A stretch of DNA of 64,000 nucleotides. It comes from Spongilla lacustris (taxonomy: Eukaryota; Porifera; Demospongiae; Spongillida; Spongillidae). The stretch covers positions 744,181 to 808,180 of the forward strand of contig OX442427.1 of NCBI GenBank assembly GCA_949361645.1, given 5' to 3'. The notes under the pieces were generated by a model. That model searched no databases and had not been told where the DNA came from. It saw only the letters and a list, made by a program, of their open reading frames with translations. Of this stretch, positions 49,271-61,402 are shown in pieces. Position 1 is the stretch's first letter; the number at the start of each line of letters is the position of its first letter. Position numbers and translations under genes: made by a program.

Positions 49271-52157
49271 ATGACTGCATACGATCTTTTGTTTAAAGTT
49301 CTTCTCCTCGGTGACAGTAACGTAGGAAAGTCGTGTATAATAGTTCGTTACGCTGAAGATAGATTTGATTCTGCAGCGTTATGTAAGAGTAAGGCTACTA
49401 GACTTACGATGAGTTACGTACGTTTATATAGTACCTTATTTAACAAGCAACGATACATATGCTGTGTTCTGTATTAGCTCGTGGAAAAACGCGTGTGTGT
49501 GTGTGTATGTGTGCGTGCGTGCATGCGTGTGTGTGCGTGTGCATGTACATGTGAGGCTATGATCCTTTAATTTCTGCCTAAGTTGGGTACGTAGATTTCA
49601 GGGACAAGATAATTGCGTTACAAGAGAAGAAAATAAAGATGCAGATATGGCGAGTCATGTAAGTAGAGGGGGGAGGGAGGGGTTTATAACTTTCCTTCCC
49701 TTCCACCACCTTCCCTCTCCTCCCACACCACCTTCCCTCTCCTCCCACACCACCTTCCCCCTCTCCTCCCACACCACCTTCCCCCTCTCCTCCCAACCAC
49801 CTTCCCTCTCCTCCCACACCACCTTCCCTCTCCTCCCACTCCACCTTCCCTCTCCTCCCACACCACCTACCTCTCCTCCCACACCACCTCTCTCTCCTCC
49901 CACACCACCTTCCCCTCTCCTCCCACACCACCTTCCCTCTCTTCCCACACCACCTTCCCTCTCCTCCCACACCACCTTCCCTCTCCTCCCACACCACCTT
50001 CCCTCTCTTCCCACACCACCTTCCCTCTCCTCCCACACCATCTTTCCTCTCCTCCCATACCACCTTCCCTCTCCTCCCACACCACCTTCCCTCTCCTCCC
50101 ACACCACCTTCCCTCTCCTCCCACACCACCTTCCCCCTCCTCACACACCACCTTCCCCCTCCTCCCACACCACCTTCCCTCTCCTCCCACACCACCTTCC
50201 CTCTCCTCCCACACACCACCTTCCCTCTCCTCCCAACCACCTTCCCTCTCCTCCCACACCCCTTCCCTCTCCTCCCACACCACCTTCCCTGTAGATGGTG
50301 TGGGAGGAGAGGGAAGGTGGTGTGGGAGGAGAGGGATGGTAGAGTGGGAAAAGAGGGAAGGTGTTGTGGGAGGAGAGGGGAAGGTGTGTGGGAGGAGGTG
50401 CCTCTTCTCCCACACCACCTTCCCTCTCCTCCCACACCACCTTCCCTCTCCTCCCACACCAACTTCTCTCTCCTCCAATACCACCTTCCCTCTCCTCCCA
50501 CACCACCTTCCTTGGCATAATCTTTACCTTTATGATGACTTTTATATCACCTGACATGGTATTGCTTCATACTCCTCAGGGATACTGCTGGTCAAGAATG
50601 GTTTCGTAATTTTGTTGCACTCCTCAGGGATACTGCTGGTCAAGAACGGTTTCGTAATTTTGTTGCTGAATTCTTGAGGAGCTGCATGGTTAGTACCATT
50701 TCATGTGGTTATTATTATTAATGTGTTAGATAACCATTATTATGAATGTGTTAGGTAGTTATTTGTTACTAATGTGCTAGAAAAAAACATAACCAGAAGA
50801 GCCCTCCAAAAGACCTTAAAATGCAGGAAATGTGTTGGTGGGTGGGGCATAGCCCCGGACCCTATACTCAGGACTTACTTCTAATAGACCACCTAGCTGG
50901 CCGGACCAATGCTAAAAATATACGACAGTCTACACCATGCACACACATGCACACACTAGCACACACATGCACAAAGTCAAAGGTATAGAATAGGAGTTGG
51001 TATTTTTCCCTACAAATGATTCTTCCACATTAAAATCTGACTGCTCATCATGTAGTTATGAACAGAAAATTATATTGCATCCACTGTAGGACATGCAGCA
51101 GAATAGTTATGTTTGCATTGAAGTGTAATTCTATAACTTTGCAATGGGCAAAGATTTGCAATTGGAAAAAGGAAAATTTTATTTTTTGAGAAAGATTTTT
51201 GCTTTTTTTGTAGAAACTGTTCCTATACCATAATTCGGACAGTTTCCAATAAAATGACTTTACTATAAAAATGCAGGGTTTAAAGATAAACTAAGACCTA
51301 TACATATAGCATGTTCAAGAAATATTCAGGTTTACTAAATCTAAATGTAGCTCTGTAATATTATACTTACTGTTATCCCTTTAAATGTAAATACATGTGT
51401 GTAGTACATGTGTATGTGTGTGTGTATGTGTGTGTGTATGCTTACATTGCATGTTGTGTGTCATACTTTCCTTTCAGGGTGTCATGCTTGTGTATGACAT
51501 CACCAAACAGAAGTCTTTTGACAGCATACCTTACTGGATGGAGTTCATTAAGAAGGTGAGTTCAAGCCTGGGGACCAGTTAATGTTAAGCCTGTGTTAAG
51601 ACCAACTTGGATGTTATGTACAGAAGGAGAGCAGAAGGGGAGGAGAGGGGAGGGTCAGGGTACTATGTATAATAGTACAAAAATGGATGACTTTCACAGG
51701 ATCCATGAGAATTCAGAGGCTATCATGCTTTAAATACCATAACCATTTTTGTTGGGGCCACCAAAACACGAGACCGGAGGGGAGGAGAGGGGAGGAGATG
51801 AAAGAGATGAGAGGAGGGAGGAGGAAGATTTGATATTGCAGCTGCTTGATCCAAGTAATAATGTCCAATGAACCACCTCTGTCAGAGCTTCAGTATTTAT
51901 AAATCACCACCTTATGAGTCAGCGTGTTTCATTTAATATTATGATGTCATTATGACCAAGAATAATTTCTTCAGTACAATCCTGATGCTGAAGTGCTGTT
52001 GGTGGGGAACAAGTGTGATCTTGACTCCCAGAGGGTTATAAGCACAGAGAGAGGGCAGCAGATGGCATCGAGTCTAGGAATTTCCTTCAGAGAAACCAGT
52101 CCTAAGAGTGGCATCACAAGTGTTGATGAGGTGAGCATTGTTAATGTGTACATGTAA

Positions 52158-52230
<73 letters not shown>

Positions 52231-52681
52231 GTTACGGTGGCCCGGTAGGTCGCGGCTGTCATGACGTGCACATACGCGATTTGCGGACGTGCACACATGC
52301 ACATCTGGGATTTGCGGACTTGCACATACGTGATTTGCCGACTTGCACACGCGATTTGCCGAAGTGCAATTGTTTCCATGTGGTTGCCACGACATGGTGA
52401 CGTGGTTGCCACGTGGCAACCACGTGGCGAACACGTTGTAACCACGTGGTTGCCACACACTTCTGCAAATCGCTTATGTGCAAGTCCGCAAATCCCAGAT
52501 GTGCATGTGTGCACGTCCGCAAATCGCGTATGTGCAAGTCCGCAAATCCCAGATGTGCATGTGTACACGTCCGCAAATCAAGTATGTGCAAGTCCGCAAA
52601 TCCCAGATGTGCATGTGTACACGTCCGCAAATCGCGTATGTGCACGTCATGACAGCCGCGACCTACCGGGCCACCGTAGTA

Positions 52682-52718
<37 letters not shown>

Positions 52719-53819
52719 GTGTACGTGTACGTGTATGTGTATGTGTACGTGTGGTCTTGCCCATAAACTACGCATCCCTTTGTTTTTCAGGCATTTGATA
52801 CCTTAGCAAGATGTCTTCTCGCAAAGGTAAGGGTCCTGATGTAAGGTCTATAGGTAAGGGTCCTGATGTAAGGTCTATAGGTAAGGGTCCTGATCTAAGG
52901 TCTATAGGTAAGGGTCCTGATGTAAGGTCTATAGGTAAGGGTCCTGATGTAAGGTCTATAGGTAAGGGTCCTGATGTAAGGTCTATAGGTAAGGGTCCTG
53001 ATGTAAGGTCTATAGGTAAGGGTCCTGATGTAAGGTCTATAGGTAAGGGTCCTGATGTAAGGTCTATAGGTAAGGGTCCTGATGTAAGGTCTATAGGTAA
53101 GGGTCCTGATGTAAGGTCTATAGGTAAGGGTCCTGATGTAAGGTCTATAGGTAAGGGTCCTGATGTAAGGTCTATAGGTAAGGGTCCTGATGTAAGGTCT
53201 ATAGGTAAGGGTCCTGATGTAAGGTCTATAGGTAAGGGTCCTGATGTAAGGTCCATAGGTAAGGGTCCTGATGTAAGGTCTATAGGTAAGGGTCCTGATG
53301 TAAGGTCTATAGGTAAGGGTCCTGATGTAAGGTCTATAGGTAAGGTAAGGTCTATAGGTAAGGGTCCTGATATAAGGTCTATAGGTAAGGGTCCTGATGT
53401 AAGGTCTATAGGTAGGGGTCCTGATGTAAGGTCTATAGGTAAGGGTCCTGATGTAAGGTCTATATAGGTAAGGGTCCTGATGTAAGGTCTATAGGTAAGG
53501 GTCCTGATGTAAGGTCTATAGGTAAGGGTCCTGATGTAAGGTCTATAGGTAAGGGTCCTGATGTAAGGTCTATAGGTAAGTAAGGTATATACATGTAGTT
53601 AAAAAGATATAATTATATTTTAAATTTCATTGCAAGAAAATTGATGTAGATGTAGGATTTGTGGGCTGTTTATGTAAAAGGGGGATTTGTGCAATTATGA
53701 AATTCACTAAACCTCAGGTCTGTATGCTTCCAAAACTAGAAGAGGAACAAAAGAAAATAGAAGATGAAGAAAAGAAAATGAAGGCAGTTGAAAGAAGTGA
53801 TAGATGCAGTACCATGTGA
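49271..53819 (+). CDS. Rab8/10-like small GTPase, copy G (most canonical P-loop and switch II)
   Basis: Exons 49271-49388, 49583-49649, 50628-50688, 51478-51555, 51975-52130, 52791-52826 and 53718-53819 give 205 aa. The start '[15 protein letters not shown]' leads into the P-loop GDSNVGKS; G3 is the textbook DTAGQERF; then [22 protein letters not shown] and a tail ending CSTM. Odd points: switch I reads 'ALCKIGYVDF', so Lys stands where the Mg-binding Thr is expected; exon 2 has one extra codon; its donor is gcgagt (GC-AG); and exon 3 has a second acceptor 48 bp upstream (50580), whose use would duplicate G3 in frame. The upstream region is unlike other copies, so G may be the oldest paralogue and separately regulated. 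Confidence 0.78.
49700..50512. repeat. 21-bp minisatellite, intron 2 of copy G, with an inverted block
   Basis: About 37 units, the longest of the family. At 50294-50398 the units are in reverse orientation ('ggtgtgggaggagaggga') between forward units, giving arms of over 100 bases able to pair. Confidence 0.92.
52233..52678. mobile_element. 446-bp palindromic element in the intron 5 hexamer array of copy G
   Basis: Ends TACGGTGGCCCGGTAGGTCG and its complement form inverted repeats over 100 bp long. Inside are direct and inverted copies of 'gtccgcaaatcccagatg' and a central palindrome GTGGTTGCCACGTGGCAACC. It splits the GTGTAT array (52146-52232 and 52679-52751). Flanks share GTATGT, but in a GTGTAT array this cannot prove the target duplication length. 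No coding capacity. Confidence 0.75.
52827..53583. repeat. 27-bp splice-donor minisatellite, intron 6 of copy G (about 28 units)
   Basis: Starts at the exon 6 donor and ends TAGGTAAGTAAGG. A short unit (GGTAAGGTAAGG near 53340) and a TATATAGG unit (53461) are present. Confidence 0.95.
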
Positions 53820-55696
53820 ACTAACTATTGCTGGCATTCATTATGTAATATATATTTCACTTTATGAATGGATGTACATCAATTCTTGACTAGAAGCTGT
53901 GAGTACTTGGGACCAGGCACCTCCTCCCCTTCCTCAACCATCTCTTCCACATACTCAATGACCTTGTATCAAATGATGCAGCTGTGATAGGATCACTTTG
54001 CAATGAATGGACATGTAATGATTACCTCCTGCAGTAAACTAAAGGATTACTAAGTTATCTACTTCAGTAAACTAGCAGTATGCTTCTCCACTAGTTCACT
54101 GCTAGACTTAGTAAAACTTGGTAATCCTTTGAACACTGGTCATTGTGTATGGGCACAGTATGGTCCAAACAGATGATATGAGTACCCTGTCTTATGTCCT
54201 TCTTGGAAGCACCACCTCCTCCATATGCTAGGGTGGGGATATAATATAATTATAATGTACACATAACCATTAATGTAACTTTCATTAATATACCTGTAGA
54301 AATATAACGTAGCTATAACCAGATAACCATTAATATAACTGTACATGACAACCATTAATATAACTGTTACACAATAACTATTAACTTAACTACATCATGG
54401 TAAATATAATGCAACTGTAACAAATAACCACCTCATTGATGTGTACCTGTATTTTTAAGGCTTGGTAGCCTGAGCAAACAGTGCCAAAGTGCTCAATCGA
54501 TGTGAGGTCAAGTCCTGTAAGGTTCACTCGCCTTTCCTGCCTGCCTGACATGCGCTGATTTAGTTGTTCTTGGTACAGTGTTCCCAGTACAGACCTGGTA
54601 GTACCTAGATCACTATCAGTGTTGATTGCCCCATCAGTAACAGCAGTTGGCGGGATTGTGGCGGGACTGTTGAGGGGAGAGGCTGCTACTTCATCTGCTT
54701 TGTGTGTGGTGTGGCTTTGGTCCTCTGGGAGGAGGGTGGGAGGAGGTAGAGGGTAGAAAGGTGAAGGAACCTCCAAGAGACATTCTAGATTTGGGGATTG
54801 ATATTATAACGTGCATCTTGGACACTTCACTAACATGGTTAAGAAAACATTATAGATGTAACCTGATGTTTGATAAAGACTCAACCCTCCTCCTCAGCTA
54901 CCTCTCTTCCCCTACCTCTCTCCCTCTTTCTCTGTCCCTCTCTCTAACACACACTCTTGCTTGCTCACGATCACTTTGGAAACAACATCGCTATAATGTC
55001 TGCCCACAGTGGATTTTAAGAGTGGTCATGTATGTACCAGTTTGGTGTTCATGATGTATGTCTGTGCACCTAGAGGTTTAGAGCACACACTTAAATCTAA
55101 GCAATAAAAATGGAAGCAAATTACTTTATGTGTTGAGAGGGTCCTTCATCTTGCAAATTGTTCCGTAAATTCCAAGTGTGCAGTCAGATTATTTGAAATG
55201 TGACCCGTTTTGGCATTAATCACACACCTCCCCTTTTGCCTGACCAAACCTTCCCAATTTGCTAGACATGGTGTTCCAGTGGTGGTGTACACGGATGGTG
55301 GTCTTCAGTTTACATCACAAGAATAATACTGTGAAGACTACAAGAAGTGGCAGGATCATTCATCAGCCTCGCAGGCTTAAAAGGACTCCGTAGTTTGAAG
55401 AAAATGACAAACAGTCAAAGGGGGATGTTTAGGATCACGTGACATTGGTTTGTGCTTAGATTAAAGTTTGCATGTAGTTTGTTGCAGTACTGAAGTTGTA
55501 TCTGTGTGCATCTGATCAGGATTTGTGCCAATCGGCAACATGTCAATTTCAATGAACATGCAATTCACTAATGTATATACATTCATTAATAGGTTCAATT
55601 AATTCCGCAGTTCATGGTGTTTTGCTAATCATATTCACGATACTTTCAGAACCTACATGTGAGGTGGGGTCGTGATCGCGATTGCTGTATATAAAT
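53820..55696. other. Spacer between copies G and H
   Basis: Typical spacer: AT-rich repeats, minus-strand exon-like ORF (about 54450-54784, open), CT-rich stretch, integrase relic (55262-55330). Confidence 0.65.
54450..54784 (-). other. Conserved exon-like ORF on minus strand, spacer G/H
   Basis: Fourth copy of the frame at 6143-6480, open through to the donor-like CAG|GTACAC. Differences include EVAASPLNS for EVAEAPLNS. Confidence 0.4.
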
Positions 55697-56111
55697 ATGG
55701 CTGCAAATGCAGATAAGAGTTACGATCTTTTATTAAAATTTGTTCTCCTCGGTGAAGATTATGTAGGAAAGACGTGTATACTGCATCGTTACGTCAATGA
55801 TAGGTTTGCTGCTACTATGAGTACAAGTAAGGTGCCCGCTAATATAGGCCTATAGACTTATACACTATAAATTAACGACTAAGAGCAATGCTGTGCAATT
55901 GTAGTATGTCATTGTATGAGCTCGTGGAAGTGACTGTGTGTGCGTGTGTATGTGCGTGTGAGGCTATGATCCTTATTTCTGCCTAAGTTGGAGTAAATTT
56001 CAGTACGAGGATAATTGCGTTACACGAGAAGAAAATCAAGATGCAGATATGGTGAGTCGTATAATTGTAGGCAGGCTAAACTGGGGGAGGGAGGTTTATA
56101 ACTCTTCCTCG

Positions 56112-56314
56112 CACCACCTTCTCTCTCCTCCCATGCACACCAGTGACACCACTTTCCCTCTCCTCCCACATCACCTTCCCTCTCCTCCCACATCACCTTC
56201 CCTCTTCTCCTACACCACCTTCCCTCTCCTCACACCACCTTCCCTCTCCTCCCAAACCACCTTCCCTAACCTCCCACACCACTTTCCCTCTCCTCACACC
56301 ACCTTCCCTCTCCT
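56112..56314. repeat. 21-bp pyrimidine-rich minisatellite, copy H
   Basis: Irregular units; the deletion breakpoint lies at its 3' end. Confidence 0.9.
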
Positions 56315-56328
56315 GTCTTCTCGTAAAG

Positions 56329-56788
56329 GTAAGGGTCCTGATGTAAGGTCTATAGGTAAGGGTCCTGATGTAAGGTCTATAGGTAAGGGTCCTGATGTAG
56401 GGTCAATAGGTAAGGGTCCCGATGTAAGGTCTATAGGTAAGGGTCCTGATGTAAGGTCTATAGGTAAGGGTCCTGATGTAAGGTCTATAGGTAAGGGTCC
56501 TGATGTAAGGTCTATAGGTAAGGGTCCTGATGTAAGGTCTATAGGTAAGGGTCCTGATGTAAGGTCTATAGGTAAGGGTCCTGATGTAAGGTCTATAGGT
56601 AAGAGTCCTGATGTAAGGTCTATAGGTAAGGGTCCTGATGTAAGGTTTATAGGTAAGGGTCCTGATTTAAGGTCTATAGGTAAGGGTCCTCATGTAAGGT
56701 CTATAGGTAAGGGTCCTGATGTAAGGTCTGCAGGTAAGGGTCCTGATGTAAGGTCTATAGGTAAGGATCCTGATGTGGTCTACAGATA
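56329..56788. repeat. 27-bp splice-donor minisatellite, copy H (about 17 units)
   Basis: Same unit, with more point variants (AAGAGTCC, GATTTAAGG, CCTCATG, GATGTGGTC) than other copies, as expected without purifying or homogenising pressure. Confidence 0.93.
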
Positions 56789-57600
56789 AGTAAGGTATAT
56801 ATACATGCAGTTAAAAAGATAATTTTATTGCAAGAAATTGATGTAGATGTAGGATTTGTGGGCACTGTTTATTTAGAAGGGGCAATTATGAAATTCACTA
56901 AACCTCAGGTTTGTATGTTTCCGAAAACAAAGAAACTAGAGAAGGAACAAAAGAAAATAGAAGAGGAACAAAAGAAAGTGAAGGCAGTTGAAAGAAGTGA
57001 TAGATGCAGTACCATGTGAACTAACTATTGCTGGCATTCATTATGTAATACATATTTCACTTTATGAATGGATGTACATCAATTCTTGACTAGAAGCTGT
57101 GAGTACTTGGGACCAGGCACCTCCTCCCCTTCCTCAACCATCTCTTCCACATACTCAATGACCTTATATCAAATGATGCTGTGATAGGATCACTTTGCAA
57201 TGAATGGACATGTGCAAAACTGGTAAAGATTACCCCCTGCAGTAAACTAAAGGATTACTAAGTTGATCTCCTTCAGTCAATTAGCAGTGCTACTCCACTA
57301 ATTCACTGCTGGATTTTACTTAGTAAAACTTGGTAATCCTTTGAACACTGGTCTTTGTGTATGGGCACAGTACGGTCCAAACAGATGATATGAGTACACT
57401 GTCTTCTTATGTCCTTCTTGGAAGCACCACCTCCTCCATATGCTAGGGTGTGGATATTATATAATTATAATGTACACATAACCATTAATGTAACTTTCAT
57501 TAATACACCTGTAGAAATATAATGTAACTATAACCAGATAACCATTAATATAACTGTTGCACAATAACCATCAACATAACTGCAACATGGTAAATATATA

Positions 57601-58072
57601 TTTGTGGGTGCAGTTCTTTCCTCGATTGAACACACTAAGAAACACAAATTCTCACAAGCTGCTGAAACAATCAATGCATCTTTTACACCATTTGTTGTGA
57701 CAGCTGATGGGGCACTGGGTCTTGAGGCAAAGACATTTATATGTCATTTGGCTGAAAAAATAGCTGCAATTTGGCACAAGTCTTACAGTGAAGTGCTGGG
57801 CTATGTGCGTGCAAGAATGCTTTTTGCTGTCCTTCATGCTACAAATCTGTGCATTCGCGGCAGTAGAGTGAAATGGAGGAGAAGGATGGAGATTGAAGAT
57901 GGAGCTGGGCTTCCATACCTGCCAGAATGAATTTCAGCACCGCTTCTCATGTTTCTTTTGTATATAATATATATTTAGTAGCTTCTGTAGTAGTTTGTGT
58001 GTGTTTTATGTGTTATTATAATCATTGCTATTATTAAAATATAAAATTATATATATAATTATATATATAACA
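57601..58072 (+). mobile_element. 3' end of a retroelement polyprotein, probably non-LTR
   Basis: About 108 codons end at a TGA (57928-57930). The frame has 'NASFTPFVVTADGALGLEA', 'EKIAAIWHKSYSEVLGYVR', 'FAVLHATNLCIRGSRVKW'. The pattern SFTPxV...DG-x-G-x-EA...LSFxLLRxxxLCxRGSR is one I know from the end of reverse-transcriptase-bearing elements in cnidarian and sponge genomes. An AT-rich 3' tail follows. Insertion is within 'aaatatatat' of the spacer, and only the 3' end is present, consistent with 5' truncation. Confidence 0.6.
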
Positions 58073-58199
58073 TGACAGCCATTAATATAACTATTACACA
58101 ATAACTATTACCATAACTGCAACATGGAGTAAGGTGGGGACTGATTTGTGCAGGTGCAAAGGGAAAGATTGGGTGGGGATTGTGGATTATCTGACCAAT

Positions 58200-58320
58200 T
58201 TTATGACTGCAGCAAACTCTAGCCACAACTTTTATTAACGCCTTTAAGAAGCACTTTGCTAGACATGGTGTTCCAGTGGTGGTGTACACGGACGGTGGTC
58301 TTCAGTTTACATCACTGTCA
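58200..58320 (+). mobile_element. Ty3/gypsy integrase relic, unit I (longest version)
   Basis: Reads 'TLATTFINAFKKHFARHGVP' then VVVYTDGGLQFTS, i.e. the segment before and at the second catalytic Asp. About 40 codons are open here, against about 22 in other units. Confidence 0.7.
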
Positions 58321-58770
58321 TCACAAGAGTACTGAATACTGTGAAGACTACAAGAAGTGGCAGGATCATTCATCAGCCTACCAGGTTTAAAAGGACTCCG
58401 TAGTTTGAAGAAAACAACAACAGTTACGTATACCTGGTAGTCAAAGGGGGGGGGGGGGGGGGGGGGAGTGTTTAGGATCACGCGACATTGGTTTGTGCTT
58501 AGATTAGAGTTTGCATGTAGTGTGTTGCAGTACTGAAGTTGTATCTGTGTGCATCTGAGCAGGATTTGTGCCAATCACCTCGCAGCAAAGCAACATGTCA
58601 ATTTTCAATGAACTTGCGATTCGCTAATGTAATTACATTCATTTACATTAGTTAGGTCCAATTAATTCCGCAGTACATTATTGTACGTATGGTGTTTTGC
58701 TAATCGTATTCACGATACTTCAGAACCTACATGTGGGGTGGGGTCGTGATCGCGATTGCTGTATATAAAT

Positions 58771-60708
58771 ATGGCTGCAAATACAGATAAGAGTTACGAT
58801 CTGTTATTCAAATTTCTTCTCCTCGGTGAAGACGATGTAGGAAAGACGTGTATACTGCATCGTTACGTCAATGATATTTTTGCTGCTACTATGAGTACAA
58901 GTAAGGTGCCCGCTAATATAGGCCTATAGACGTATACACTGTATTTATACGTTCTTATATAAATTAACGACTAAGAGCAATGCTGTGCAATTGTAGTATG
59001 TCATTGTATGAGCTCGTGGAAGTGACTGTGTGCGCGTGTGTATGTGCGTGTGAGGCTATGATCCTTTAATATTTCTGCCTAAGTTGGACTAAATTTCCGG
59101 TTAAAGATAATTGCGTTACAAGAGAAGAAAGTCGGGATGCAGATATGGTGAGTCGTATAATTGTAGGCAGGCTAGCCTTGGGGAGGGACCTTCCATCTCC
59201 CACACCAGTGACACCACCTTCCCTCTCCTCCCACACCACCTTAATTCCCTCTCCTACCACACCACCTTCCCTCTCCTCCCCCACCACCTTCCCTCTCCTC
59301 CCACACCACCTTCCCTCTCCTCCCACACCATCTTCCCTCTCCTCCCACACCACCTTCCCTCTCCTCCCACACCACCTTCCCTCTCCTCCCACACCACGTT
59401 CCTTGGCATAATCTTTACCTTCATGATGACTTTTATACCACCTGACATGGTATTGTTGCACACTCCCCAGGGATACTCCTGGTCTACTGTATGATCGTAT
59501 GCTTCCTATATACATCAGGGGCTGCACGGTTAGTACCATTACATGTAGTTATTAATATCAATGTGCTAAGTAACCAGAACTGCATGTAGTTATTATTAAT
59601 GTGCTAGGTAACCAGAACATGTAGCTTTGTATCCATCTGATATTATTTCTGACACAGATTCAGGAATAGGTCTGGCAGGTCAGGTGACCACTGGCAGGTC
59701 AGGTGACCACTGTGCCAGTGTGGTCTTCATTAGCACACTTATACCTGTTATACCTGCCCGCATTTCATTTTCGATTTAATTTGTGCAGACCACAACTGGT
59801 ATAAATCCCTGCAAAGTGATGCAGATGTGAAAGAATACCAGTACTGTGTAACTAGTTTTCCATCATGTTTCATTTCTGCCACACCTCTATCCTCTCCAGC
59901 AGTAGTCTTATGGGGCGTGGCAGTGTATAATGACAACAATCATGAAAGTGGTTTATTTAACAACATTCAATATATACATGAATATATAGGGTGCATAACA
60001 GGAGACAATATATGACCTATGACCCTATTTCACTCATTATTCATGCGTTTTATGCAGTGGGTGGTGTAGGTGCACGTGTGTATGGTCAAGACTTGTCCTA
60101 AGCACCAAGGGGTGTGCCCCAGTGGACGTATGTATAGTTGTTTATTTTAACCCACTCACCTTGCAGTTCTGGATTGTGTCTTGTGTCCTTCCTCCCCCGT
60201 TGCCTCCAACTAATAATACTGTAGCGAATTGTTACAGTTTCATTGGCTTTATAAATAAAGCTGACACTGGACGTACTTTTTCTGTCACTACTTTTAAAAT
60301 AGCGAATAAACATAGCCAGAAGAGCCCTCCAAAAGACCTTAAAATGCAGGAAATGTGTTGGTGGGTGGGGCATAGCCCCGGACCCTATACTCAGTAACTT
60401 ACTTCTAATAGACCTCCTAGCTGGCAGGACCAATGCTAATAACTTCTGCCACCCCTGAGGTTGAAAGACGTCATATTTGGACAGTCTACATTCATGCACA
60501 CACATAGTTGGTATTGTTCTCTACAAAATGATTCTTGGCCCCACATTGAAAATCTGACTGCTCATCATGTAGTTATGAATAGCTTATCCCAAGAAAATGT
60601 TATTTGCGTCCACTGTAGGCCATGTAGCAGAATAGTTATGTTTACATTGAAGTGTAATTAAATGCTCCTTGTGATGGGCAAAGATTTATAATCGTTTCTT
60701 TGAATACT
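58771..60708 (+). pseudogene. Rab8/10-like GTPase, copy I, 3'-truncated at the array edge
   Basis: Exons 58771-58900 (GEDDVGKT), 59084-59147 (IGLNF; 'KKVGMQIW') and 59471-59528 are open. Exon 3 reads DTPGLLYDRMLPIYIRGCT: one codon shorter than siblings, with Leu at the catalytic Gln position. Unit sequence continues into intron 3 and stops at about 60708; exons 4-7 are not found downstream to the window end. It probably marks the original end of the tandem array. Confidence 0.8.
59190..59402. repeat. 21-bp pyrimidine-rich minisatellite, intron 2 of copy I
   Basis: About nine units after a degenerate 'cacaccagtgacaccac' start. Confidence 0.9.
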
Positions 60709-61160
60709 GTAGGGTTAGCAGTACTACATCTAGGCAGTTTGCTGTTTACTGCAGTAACTAATGTGACAGTATCCTCGCTTGGGGGAGGTGCTTCGTACGC
60801 CTATTCCAACCTTGTCTTGTGAAGACCACAACTGTTGTTATCAGCTTGTGAAGAATGCACAGCTGCTACATCAGGAGGCATGGCAACCTCATCTGTCACC
60901 ACTAATCCTGTGCCATGGGTGTGATCTTATGATGTCATTATGAGGTCATCTTACCTGGCCAATCTGTCATGTTTCTGGTATGGTCTGCACATGTACAGAA
61001 CTTCCTAGAGTAGTTTATTAAGCTAACTGAGTCTGGGGACCAGTCTACTGACTGTTTTGGGTTGATTCTTTGACTGCAGCTTGACACTTTAGGGCAGGGC
61101 CAGATTTAGGCTGTCATGGGCCCTGGGCAATTAGCCTTCGTGGGTATCCCTAAAGGATCG
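60709..61160. other. Non-array DNA, no gene recognised
   Basis: Sequence leaves the tandem unit after 'tttgaatactgt'. The stretch 61090-61135 ('gggccagatttaggctg', 'gggccctgggcaat') resembles the end of an interspersed repeat. Confidence 0.45.
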
Positions 61161-61164
61161 AGTG

Positions 61165-61402
61165 CTGCTGCAGAGAGGCAAGGAGGGAGGTGTAGGTGAG
61201 AGGAAAGGAGGGAGGTGTAGGTGAGAGGAAAGGAGGGAGGTGTAGGTGAGAGGCAAGGAGGGAGGTGTAGGTGAGAGGAAAGGAGGGAGGTGTAGGTGAG
61301 AGGAAAGGAGGGAGGTGTAGGTGAGAGGAAAGGAGGGAGGTGTAGGTGAGAGGAAAGGAGGGAGGTGTAGGTGAGAGGAAAGGAGGGAGGTGTAGGTGAG
61401 AG
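61165..61402. repeat. 25-bp purine-rich minisatellite (about 9 units)
   Basis: Units of 'aggagggaggtgtagg' + 'tgagaggaa', with aggcaagg variants. The 25-bp period moves through all frames, giving Pro/Ser-rich shadow ORFs. Confidence 0.93.

Larger units (their letters stand above)
55697..57019 (+). pseudogene. Rab8/10-like GTPase, copy H, exons 3-5 deleted
   Basis: Exon 1 55697-55826 ([15 protein letters not shown]) and exon 2 55988-56051 (IGVNF, Asn for Asp) are open with good donors. The intron 2 pyrimidine array then runs directly into the second half of exon 6 at about 56316 ('tcttctcgtaaag'), so about 3.9 kb with exons 3, 4, 5 and half of 6 is gone. The 27-bp array (56329-56788) and exon 7 (56909-57019, tail ending CSTM) follow. 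G3, G4 and G5 are absent; no GTPase can be made. A 246-codon ORF across the junction is only two repeat arrays read through. Confidence 0.85.
57020..58770. other. Spacer between copies H and I, with LINE insertion
   Basis: Unit sequence to about 57600, then a retroelement fragment (57601-58072), then a shortened spacer with a better preserved integrase relic and a poly-G run of about 22 bases (58446-58467). Confidence 0.65.

Noticed and set aside
56049..56789. 246-codon fusion ORF across the copy H deletion
   Set aside because: It begins inside exon 2/intron 2, runs through two unrelated minisatellites and contains no GTPase motif.
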